Notes under the pieces: model-generated
Databases searched by the model: none
What the model was told of the DNA's origin: nothing
The model's input: the letters and a program-made list of their open reading frames with translations, nothing else
Program-made: the position numbers and the translations under genes
Shown here: positions 1 through 5,003 of the stretch, in pieces
Position numbering within the stretch: the stretch's first letter is position 1
Layout of the letters: the number at the start of each line of letters is the position of its first letter
NCBI GenBank assembly: GCA_030630165.1
Contig: DAOVNN010000234.1
Location: 1-5,003, forward strand
Origin: Candidatus Krumholzibacteriota bacterium
GTDB taxonomy: Bacteria > Krumholzibacteriota > Krumholzibacteriia > Krumholzibacteriales > Krumholzibacteriaceae
Direction: 5' to 3'
DNA length: 5,003 bases

Positions 1-504
1 ACCGAGTTTCCCGAGAAGACCCGGATCGATGTTCATCATGTGTACATCGTGGTAGTCCATCAGTTCCAGGCCCTGACCAAAGGCCCTGATCTGGATCGTA
101 TCTCCTATCGCGAGCTTGTCGAGGGTCGCCTTCGAGAAATCTATTATCACGTGCTCCACGCCACCGTGCTTCCCGGTCACCACGCCCCTGGCGCCTAGAG
201 CCTGACCCGACATGACTTTAGCCTCATTCCCGACGCATGTAAGTATGCTGAGCCCGCCGAGAATGCTCCTCTCCGGCTCGGAGCTCTTCAGAGTGACGCT
301 GACGCCCGGCTCTATATGATCCCCGACAAAATCGAGTGCCGAATCACCCACTGACACATTGTATGTGATCCCTCCCGTACCAGGCATAACATGCGGCTCA
401 CCGCCTGGATCGATCAGCCACGGATTCTTCAGAGGGATCCGAGGGCTGGACACCTTCCCGGAAACGGCCTTCTCAACGAGATACTGTTTGTTCGTCCTGA
501 CCAT
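1..504 (-). CDS. DUF4438 family protein, N-terminal 168 residues (3' end outside window)
   Basis: This open frame starts at the ATG at 502-504 and runs off the left edge with no stop, so only the first 168 residues are seen. The translation begins MVRTNKQYLVEKAVSGKV. It carries the glycine-rich blocks PGTGGITYNV (41-50), VGDSA (52-56), GDHIEPGVS (61-69), CVGNEAKVMSG (90-100), VTGKHGGVEHVIIDF (109-123) and AFGQGLELMDY (141-151). From memory these match the DUF4438 family, known from Thermotoga and other bacteria and archaea, whose members are somewhat under 300 residues, so roughly 60 percent is present. The biochemical function is not established. There is no signal peptide or membrane segment, so it is probably cytoplasmic, unlike its neighbours. 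A Shine-Dalgarno AGGTGGT (509-515) lies 4 bases before the ATG; an in-frame GTG two codons upstream is less likely because it overlaps that site. It has its own promoter and follows a terminator, so it is not part of the upstream operon. Confidence 0.85.
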   Translation of the reverse strand, partial: MVRTNKQYLVEKAVSGKVSSPRIPLKNPWLIDPGGEPHVMPGTGGITYNVSVGDSALDFVGDHIEPGVSVTLKSSEPERSILGGLSILTCVGNEAKVMSGQALGARGVVTGKHGGVEHVIIDFSKATLDKLAIGDTIQIRAFGQGLELMDYHDVHMMNIDPGLLGKLG

Positions 505-508
505 GCTC

Positions 509-515
509 ACCACCT
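509..515 (-). promoter_or_regulatory. Ribosome binding site of the DUF4438 gene
   Basis: Read on the minus strand the sequence is AGGTGGT, 4 bases before the ATG at 504. It is a close but imperfect anti-Shine-Dalgarno match. It favours this ATG over the in-frame GTG at 508-510, which overlaps the site. Confidence 0.6.
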
Positions 516-552
516 GTCGATCCAGCGATCACATCAAATCATTCAGGAACGG

Positions 553-581
553 ATTCTGAACGAAAGAAAACTACCTGTCAA
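553..581 (-). promoter_or_regulatory. Sigma70-type promoter of the DUF4438 gene
   Basis: On the minus strand there is a perfect -35 box TTGACA (576-581), a 17-base spacer and a -10 box CAGAAT (553-558). The -10 matches 4 of 6 consensus positions, including the key A at the second and T at the last position. Transcription would begin near 546, giving a leader of about 40 bases before the ATG. The site lies just beyond the terminator of the upstream operon, which fits an independent transcription unit. It is predicted from sequence only. Confidence 0.65.
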
Positions 582-618
582 GCCTCTCGCCACATCAGTC
601 TTCCGCGGCCCAGAACCG

Positions 619-651
619 AAAAAAATGACCGCTCCGAGAACGGAGCGGTCA
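619..651 (-). terminator. Intrinsic terminator of the three-gene operon
   Basis: A perfect 11-bp inverted repeat (arms 626-636 and 641-651, core GACCGCTCCG) encloses a 4-base loop at 637-640. Read on the minus strand the hairpin is followed by seven T residues (complement of the A run at 619-625). It starts 24 bases after the stop codon at 676. No T run follows in the plus direction, so it works one way, ending transcripts from the genes to its right and insulating the DUF4438 gene. Confidence 0.93.
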
Positions 652-675
652 TAGAAGATCATGTAGAAGCCCGGA

Positions 676-2079
676 TCAACGGATTACCACGATCCTGCCA
701 TATACATCGTCACCGTTCTGTGTTTCCACCCTGAACACGTAGACGCCGGATCCCACATCCAGCCCGTTCTTGTTCTTGACGTCCCAGCTCATGCTGCCAT
801 TGCTGCCATCGGCGTCGTAGTGCGAACCTTCCCACACGAGGTCCCCCGAGACGGTGTAGATCTTGATCTGCGCCTCACGCGGCATGTTGAAGAACTTGAT
901 CGTCCTGTCTGCATAGTTGTGATAGTAAGGCGTCGTCTCTGCGGAAGTCCCCGTTCGATACGGATTAGGAACAACATATACACTGTTGATATCCGCTCCG
1001 GCGTCGACCATCATCTCGAATGATATGACCATGCTGTCGCATTGTACAAACCCCGACTCCTCGCATGAGCGGGACAAGGCCTCGTCGCAGACGAAGTTAT
1101 CCATCTTGTTGTAAATGTTGAAGCCCTTGAAGTACCCCCTGTCGAACGTCGTCACATTGTAATGATAGGTTTCTCCGGGGTAGGCGTTTCTGTCGATCCA
1201 CTCGTAATACCAGCGGCCCTGATCGTCCTGCCGTGGCCAGGCGGGCTCGATGTTGTCATTGAAGTACTCCCAGAGCCACTTCCATTTCACAGGAACATCC
1301 TCGATAGCGTCAATGTTCGAGACCTTGAAGTAATCCTCTTTCGAGATCTCGACGATCACCTGCTGTTCGCTGGGATACTTCGAGATATCTACTTCCTTAC
1401 ACAATACCTGCTCTCCGCTGACCGATTCGTAGATCTTATGCCGTTCCTCTCCCGCCCCCCGCCACACATGGAACCCCTCGAAATCCTGCACGTCGAGAAG
1501 GAAGGCAGCGGGTCCACCATACTGGCTTGTATCGATCAGCCCCGCGCTGAAATGAATGTTGAAACCAAGTTCGAGCACACCGGGCTCCTCGCCGGGAGGA
1601 AGACCGATCTGGACGAGATTCAGCGGGATGGGATCCCCCGGAGTGTAGTCGTCCGTCCCGACGTTGATGATCTTCTCGTAAGTCCTGTCGAACATGTCGA
1701 CCGAGGATACCCTCAGCGCAATGCTCGGTGATACACCGATTTCATACGAATCCCGGTCGAATTTTTCGATGAGTACCTGCCTGTCTATCCAGCAGGCACT
1801 ATAGGAACCTGTGAAGGAGATTGCGACTCTGTCACCAGAAGTATGCTCGCCGTACCAGTTCGTATAGTCCTTCGAGCCAATCATCTTTCCAGTACTGTCG
1901 GGCGGCGGATACCAGCCTATGACTAGATCCGACCCCCTCCTCTCCACATAAAACGAGTCGGGCGCCTGGGGCACGAGTACCATCGTATCTATCTCGCTCT
2001 GTGCTCTTGCCGAACCAGAGAGACCAGCGGCCAGGACCGCAAATAACAAGAAAATTCTGACCCAACGAATGGAAATCAC
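676..2079 (-). CDS. Secreted protein with Fn3-like region and C-terminal FlgD-Ig/Por-type sorting-like domain
   Basis: This is a 467-residue exported protein of unknown specific function. A Sec signal peptide is clear: basic start (R5, R8), hydrophobic core FLLFAVLAAGL (10-20) and an ARA|Q cleavage site after residue 26. Residues about 37-60 (VPQAPDSF, then DLVIGWYPPP) look like the start of a fibronectin-III or Ig-like strand pair. GFHVWRG (202-208) and PGETYHYNVTTFDRG (301-315) resemble the 'wrapped statement' strands that flank Fn3-like units in secreted proteins of uncultivated FCB-type phyla. The C-terminal 101 residues (367-467) start VYVVPNPYRTG, contain IKIYTVSGDLVWEG and SWDVKNKNG, and end GSGVYVFRVETQNG and GRIVVIR. 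That is the pattern of FlgD-Ig or Por/T9SS-tail beta-sandwich domains. Five cysteines lie in the mature part, so they cannot all pair internally. The start is supported by AAGGAGG (2084-2090) 4 bases upstream. It is the last gene of the operon and ends just before the terminator. Confidence 0.88.
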   Translation of the reverse strand: MISIRWVRIFLLFAVLAAGLSGSARAQSEIDTMVLVPQAPDSFYVERRGSDLVIGWYPPPDSTGKMIGSKDYTNWYGEHTSGDRVAISFTGSYSACWIDRQVLIEKFDRDSYEIGVSPSIALRVSSVDMFDRTYEKIINVGTDDYTPGDPIPLNLVQIGLPPGEEPGVLELGFNIHFSAGLIDTSQYGGPAAFLLDVQDFEGFHVWRGAGEERHKIYESVSGEQVLCKEVDISKYPSEQQVIVEISKEDYFKVSNIDAIEDVPVKWKWLWEYFNDNIEPAWPRQDDQGRWYYEWIDRNAYPGETYHYNVTTFDRGYFKGFNIYNKMDNFVCDEALSRSCEESGFVQCDSMVISFEMMVDAGADINSVYVVPNPYRTGTSAETTPYYHNYADRTIKFFNMPREAQIKIYTVSGDLVWEGSHYDADGSNGSMSWDVKNKNGLDVGSGVYVFRVETQNGDDVYGRIVVIR

Positions 2080-2083
2080 TGCT

Positions 2084-2090
2084 CCTCCTT
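2084..2090 (-). promoter_or_regulatory. Strong ribosome binding site of the 467-residue secreted protein
   Basis: On the minus strand the sequence reads AAGGAGG, 4 bases before the ATG at 2079. It is a full anti-Shine-Dalgarno match and fixes this start, which places the signal peptide exactly at the N-terminus. A competing out-of-frame ATG at 2093-2095 has no such site before it. Confidence 0.85.
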
Positions 2091-2115
2091 ATCATCCCCG
2101 GGGAAGGGCGATCGG

Positions 2116-2130
2116 TATTCTATTCTATTC
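2116..2130 (-). repeat. Three tandem copies of GAATA across a stop codon
   Basis: Three perfect copies of the 5-base unit GAATA (TATTC on the plus strand) span the end of the lipoprotein gene, including its TAG stop (2125-2127), and continue into the intergenic gap. Loss or gain of a unit would keep the stop codon and change only the distance to the next gene. It is a short repeat and may be chance. Confidence 0.6.
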
Positions 2131-4383
2131 TTCCAGAATCTGCCACTCGGCAAATATCTCGTCCATTATCTGATAGACCTTGTCGTGATCGAAGAACCAC
2201 AGCGGGAAACCGAAATGGAAGCTGTCCGCCGGAATGATGGTGACCGGCTTGCCGTCTGCGATATCCTGCTCGAAGCTCTTCCTGTACTTGGTGATGATCA
2301 CAGCGACGGCCTCTCCGTCGAGCGGTGAATTCGAATTGCGCGCCCGCATCCTGTATATCGGGTGATAGCAGTACCGTGATGAGGGAATGAGCCTGAAATC
2401 CATCCAGTACTGTGGATCATACACCTCTACATAGGAAAATCCTCTGATCTGCGGATTGAAGAAGCAGGTCGAGCAGGTGACCAGGTCGTTCAACTCAAGC
2501 GAATCCGGGAATCCGGGATAATTCGCGATTCCGTCTTCGCCCATATCTTCGCTCTCCTTGACCATCAGTCTCAGGGCGTCCCTCTCAAGATTCCTGTTCA
2601 CGTTCGGCGCCATATCTTCGCCGCTGTGGAACACTCCCGACACCTTGTCGACGACACTGATACAGTAGTCCTTGTAAGGCATCGAGTTGACGCCGCTCGT
2701 ATCCTCGGACATCAACCCCGCCATGTCATACTTGAAGGAGGCGGGAAGAAGTGGCGGCGCAGGGAACGCATCGACTACGCCACCGCCGGGTCTGTCGGCC
2801 CGGCCCGAAGTGAGCAGGTGCCCGCCCTTCGCCAGGAAGAGCGAGAGGTAGTTTACAGTAAGCTGTGTTCCCGTACCGATCATCGATTCCGGAACGAAGG
2901 GGATGACCTTTCTCCACGCCGTTGTGATCGACGAACTGTATGTCCAGATGATGTTGGCGTACTGCCCGATCTGCCTCATCTCGGGTGGCAGTGAATTCAT
3001 GGCCGCCGCATCGTATACATCCCTGTCTGGCCTGAAATCGTGCGTTCTCTGACAGATATCGACCCAGAACGTATCGTGTGCAGCTTCTGAAGGATCGGTC
3101 ATCAAGGGGTTATATCCACCGAGGGGATAATCGTCTACCCAGAGGAGGTCTCTCTCCATGGAGAAAGGAATGATCGTGACTTCGATCTTTCCATAGGTGA
3201 TCTTCTGCCCGTTGTCAACGACCTCCACGAGGAACCTGTGGACTCCCGAGTAGTAAGTCTTCGACTCCGCCGTTTTTATGAACGGGCTCGCAACGACGGC
3301 CCACTGGGCGGGATCGTCGAGCTGCTGTATATCCCAGCCGTACCTGTAGCTCTGGATCTCGCCGCCGTAGTCCTCAGCTGTAGCGGTCCACTTGAAGTTC
3401 AACGGCACACCGGGAGGCAGGTCACTCTGAACGTAGTTCATATCCGGTCCAAGGAACCTGTAACTGCCAAGATACACTTCTGAGACAGTAAGAAGAGGCC
3501 CGGCTTTTTTCGATACGAGGAACTGTCTGACATTTCTGTCTTTCGTAAACACCGCTGTCACCGCCCCCGCATCGTCCTTGGCCATCAAAGCAAATATATG
3601 GCTCTTGCTGATCTCCAATATCTCATCATCGCCGAGCATTGTCTGCTTGCCGGAATCTCCCTCGGCACGGTACCATATCCAGGGGCTCCAGAGGTGCTCG
3701 TAATCTTCGGGGGCCTGATTCAGATCGGAGATGATATTAAAGGTAGGATCGTATATACCATCTTTATTGATGATCTGCGACCACAGATAACGGACCGAAT
3801 CGGGATCCTGACTGTTCTGAGGACTGTCGATCGGGTCAATACCAGTCCACCCGAACGTGATGACAGTACTATACGTACGTGTAGTTCCGATAGGTCTTTC
3901 GATCTGTATGGTCGGAGCAAGGGTCCATGCGGTGAACGACCTTTGCGCCGACTTCGACCTCTTACCCTCCATATCGACAGCTCTTATAAAGAACGTGTGA
4001 GTCTTGTCGTACTTCGTATAGAGTGAATTTTCCCGCCAGGGCCTGGGATTGTCATCGGCGGGAACACGGAAGACGCTGTCATGAACCGTGGTAGTTGTCC
4101 ATTTGTCCAGTCCTGCCGTATCAGCCGGATTGAAGCCGATAGGGTCTCCCTCCGACACTACAAACTCGAAATACTCTATCTCTCCGTCGGGATCCCAGCC
4201 ACTCCAGTAGAAATGCACCTGATAACCGGTCGTATCACCCTCGACTGGACCACTGGAAAGCCATATCTCCGGCGATTCGTTCTTGTCCTGTACGCCGGTG
4301 TAGACACCGTTGCCGCAACCGGCCAACATCACAACCGTAGCCAGGAATGAGATAATCATCGCATAGAGCAGCATTTTTCGCAT
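2125..4383 (-). CDS. Lipoprotein with three Ig-like repeats and a C-terminal GATase/ThuA-like domain
   Basis: The product is a 752-residue envelope lipoprotein. Its N-terminus MRKMLLYAMIISFLATVVM leads to a lipobox LAGC with the lipidated cysteine at residue 23. Three repeats follow. Each opens with an F-x-W strand and an Asp/Gly-rich turn (WSGWDPDGEIEYFEF at 61-75; WTGIDP at 179-184 with DPDSVRYLW at 193-201; FKWTATAEDYGGEIQSYRYG at 330-349). Each closes with an H-x-F strand and D-x-x-G (128-140, 262-274, 382-392). This is the Ig/Fn3-like pattern. Residues about 411-750 resemble the Rossmann-like GATase/ThuA-type domain of many secreted proteins: LLWVDDYP (413-420), YANIIWTYSS (475-484), a long strand-helix block and GGHLLTSGR (520-528). 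I see no GATase nucleophile-elbow cysteine, so catalysis is doubtful. CSTC (637-640) is a possible disulfide or metal pair. The ATG at 4383 was chosen over one 18 codons upstream because it follows AGGAGGT and places the signal peptide at the start. The substrate or partner is unknown. Confidence 0.85.
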   Translation of the reverse strand: MRKMLLYAMIISFLATVVMLAGCGNGVYTGVQDKNESPEIWLSSGPVEGDTTGYQVHFYWSGWDPDGEIEYFEFVVSEGDPIGFNPADTAGLDKWTTTTVHDSVFRVPADDNPRPWRENSLYTKYDKTHTFFIRAVDMEGKRSKSAQRSFTAWTLAPTIQIERPIGTTRTYSTVITFGWTGIDPIDSPQNSQDPDSVRYLWSQIINKDGIYDPTFNIISDLNQAPEDYEHLWSPWIWYRAEGDSGKQTMLGDDEILEISKSHIFALMAKDDAGAVTAVFTKDRNVRQFLVSKKAGPLLTVSEVYLGSYRFLGPDMNYVQSDLPPGVPLNFKWTATAEDYGGEIQSYRYGWDIQQLDDPAQWAVVASPFIKTAESKTYYSGVHRFLVEVVDNGQKITYGKIEVTIIPFSMERDLLWVDDYPLGGYNPLMTDPSEAAHDTFWVDICQRTHDFRPDRDVYDAAAMNSLPPEMRQIGQYANIIWTYSSSITTAWRKVIPFVPESMIGTGTQLTVNYLSLFLAKGGHLLTSGRADRPGGGVVDAFPAPPLLPASFKYDMAGLMSEDTSGVNSMPYKDYCISVVDKVSGVFHSGEDMAPNVNRNLERDALRLMVKESEDMGEDGIANYPGFPDSLELNDLVTCSTCFFNPQIRGFSYVEVYDPQYWMDFRLIPSSRYCYHPIYRMRARNSNSPLDGEAVAVIITKYRKSFEQDIADGKPVTIIPADSFHFGFPLWFFDHDKVYQIMDEIFAEWQILEE

Positions 4384-4393
4384 TTGAACTTCA

Positions 4394-4400
4394 ACCTCCT
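4394..4400 (-). promoter_or_regulatory. Ribosome binding site that decides the lipoprotein start
   Basis: The minus strand reads AGGAGGT, ending 10 bases before the ATG at 4383. The spacing is slightly long but the match is strong. The longer reading from 4437 would put 18 polar residues before the lipoprotein signal and overlap the stop codon region of the gene before it, so the shorter start is preferred. Confidence 0.75.
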
Positions 4401-4420
4401 GAGACCAGGGAACCGTACCC

Positions 4421-4430
4421 CCGGATCCGG
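4421..4430. repeat. Perfect 10-base palindrome CCGGATCCGG in the intergenic gap
   Basis: This self-complementary 10-mer sits between the first two genes of the operon, 16 bases after the stop of the small gene (minus-strand sense). It is not followed by a T run, so it is not an intrinsic terminator. It could be a small mRNA hairpin, a protein site or chance. Confidence 0.35.
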
Positions 4431-4446
4431 TCGTCACGCGTTATCC

Positions 4447-4881
4447 CTAGTACACCAGCTTCATATAGAACCAGCCGTTGTACGTATCCGTCCTGGCATA
4501 GTTGGCGATGCCTCGGTTCTGGCCGATCCACCTGCCCGGATGCGTCTTGCCGACTTCCCGGGCCACCTTGTTGGTGAAGTTGAAGATGTAGTTGGCGGCC
4601 CTGCCGTTGTTGAACTGCTGGTTGCTCTCCTCTTCCCGGTTCAGCTCGGCCTGGCACTGCGGGCCCTTGCACCACTGGCTGTTGTCCATCGGCACGAGCC
4701 CGAAGACACCCTCGCCCGCAACGGCCCAGGCCACGACGACCACGCCGTCGGGCGACGAGGCGACGGCCGTGTAGCCGACGTTGGCCTGGACCTCGGAGAC
4801 ATTGTGGAAGACGTATTCGGCGCCGGCGATGTTGGAGAGTAATAGAAGGAAAAGAATCGTGAAAAAGCGTCCTGAACGCAT
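4447..4881 (-). CDS. Small secreted protein of unknown family, first gene of the operon
   Basis: I do not recognise this 144-residue product. It has a short Sec signal peptide (MRSGRFFTILFLLLLSNIAGA) with likely cleavage AGA|E after residue 21. The mature part of about 123 residues has a hydrophobic beta segment GVVVVAWAVAGEGVFGL (46-62), a cysteine pair WCKGPQC (C71, C76) that could form a small disulfide loop or bind a metal, a Gln/Asn/Glu-rich stretch (about 77-92), an NYIFNFTNKV segment (97-106) and an aromatic C-terminus ending GWFYMKLVY. No transmembrane helix remains after cleavage. The ATG at 4881 was chosen because GGGAGG (4888-4893) lies 6 bases upstream and the predicted promoter lies inside the longer reading from 4986, so that start would not be on the transcript. 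Base composition is unusual: 4681-4800 is about 70 percent GC and codons end almost always in G or C, unlike the signal peptide codons and the genes downstream. Confidence 0.8.
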   Translation of the reverse strand: MRSGRFFTILFLLLLSNIAGAEYVFHNVSEVQANVGYTAVASSPDGVVVVAWAVAGEGVFGLVPMDNSQWCKGPQCQAELNREEESNQQFNNGRAANYIFNFTNKVAREVGKTHPGRWIGQNRGIANYARTDTYNGWFYMKLVY

Positions 4882-4887
4882 GCCCGA

Positions 4888-4893
4888 CCTCCC
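4888..4893 (-). promoter_or_regulatory. Ribosome binding site that decides the start of the small secreted protein
   Basis: The minus strand reads GGGAGG, 6 bases before the ATG at 4881, with good spacing. It supports the 144-residue product with its signal peptide at the very N-terminus over the 179-residue reading from 4986. Confidence 0.8.
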
Positions 4894-4932
4894 GTTTTTC
4901 CTGCTTAAATGCTGACACAATAACGCTGAATA

Positions 4933-4962
4933 ATTATACCATATCCGTTGATTATCGGTCCA
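4933..4962 (-). promoter_or_regulatory. Promoter of the three-gene operon with extended -10
   Basis: The minus strand shows a perfect -10 TATAAT (4933-4938) preceded by TGG (4939-4941), giving the extended -10 pattern TGnTATAAT. A weaker -35, TGGACC (4957-4962, 4 of 6 matches), lies 18 bases upstream. Weak -35 boxes are typical when an extended -10 is present. Transcription would start near 4926, leaving a leader of about 45 bases before the ATG at 4881. The region is AT-rich, unlike the flanking sequence. Confidence 0.75.
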
Positions 4963-4968
4963 TTTGAA

Positions 4969-4989
4969 CGGTTTATGGCCAAACAACCG
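4969..4989. repeat. Short inverted repeat upstream of the operon promoter
   Basis: Arms CGGTT (4969-4973) and AACCG (4985-4989) flank an 11-base spacer that itself contains GGCC. The element lies just upstream of the -35 box, where an activator might bind. At 5 bp per arm it could easily be chance. Nothing else can be assigned in the last bases to the right edge. Confidence 0.25.
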
Positions 4990-5003
4990 GTCGCCGCGCG
5001 GGA

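Noticed and set aside
391..654. 87-codon plus-strand open frame
   Set aside because: It overlaps the DUF4438 gene on the other strand, then crosses that gene's promoter and the operon terminator, which explains it as chance.
1162..1731. 189-codon plus-strand open frame
   Set aside because: It lies wholly antisense to the well-supported secreted protein gene and has no Shine-Dalgarno sequence that I can see, no recognisable domain and no signal peptide. It is a shadow of the codon use on the other strand.
2116..2130. Phase-variable switch at the GAATA repeat
   Set aside because: Only three copies are present, and removing or adding a unit leaves the stop codon in place, so the protein would not change. 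Only the gap to the next gene would.
4384..4446. Terminator or attenuator in the first intergenic gap
   Set aside because: The CCGGATCCGG palindrome gives only a short self-dimer-like stem with almost no loop and no T run, so it does not meet the pattern of an intrinsic terminator.
4384..4842. 152-codon plus-strand open frame
   Set aside because: It is antisense to the small secreted gene. Its length follows from the high GC there, which lowers chance stop codons, and its product is a Val/Ala/Arg/Asp-rich sequence with no recognisable features.
4447..4986. Longer 179-residue reading of the small secreted protein
   Set aside because: The start at 4986 lies upstream of the extended -10 promoter, and the extra 35 residues are polar and would bury the signal peptide. 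The ATG at 4881 has a good ribosome binding site.

Overview
The window carries four genes, all on the minus strand, so it reads right to left. Strong Shine-Dalgarno sequences precede the genes, and sigma70-type promoter elements and a textbook intrinsic terminator are visible, so the source is bacterial. Overall GC is a little above 50 percent. Two of the exported proteins have a style common in the FCB group and related uncultivated phyla (Krumholzibacteriota, Eisenbacteria, Latescibacterota, Zixibacteria and similar): Ig/Fn3-like modules with W-x-G-x-DPDG signatures, a 'GFHVWRG' motif, and a C-terminal domain that begins VVPNPYR and ends like FlgD-Ig or Por/T9SS-tail domains. The phylum is an inference from protein style, not a demonstrated fact.

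Layout in transcription order. A promoter with a perfect extended -10 (about 4933-4962) precedes a small secreted protein of 144 residues (4447-4881), which I do not recognise. After 63 bases comes a 752-residue lipoprotein (2125-4383) with three Ig-like repeats and a C-terminal Rossmann-like, GATase/ThuA-like domain. After another 45 bases comes a 467-residue secreted protein (676-2079) with a FlgD-Ig/sorting-type C-terminal domain. A strong hairpin plus T7 terminator (619-651) ends the unit. A separate near-consensus promoter (553-581) then drives a gene running off the left edge (1-504), whose product matches the DUF4438 family.

Working together: the three upstream genes have no visible terminator between them and all encode exported proteins: a small soluble or periplasmic protein, a lipid-anchored multidomain protein and a protein with a possible surface-sorting tail. 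The simplest reading is an operon for an envelope or cell-surface assembly of unknown function. The DUF4438 gene is a separate transcription unit and looks cytoplasmic. No RNA gene, CRISPR array, insertion sequence or phage gene is visible. The most unusual signals are the sharp GC and codon-use shift in the mature part of the small first gene, and the unassigned three-gene exported operon itself.
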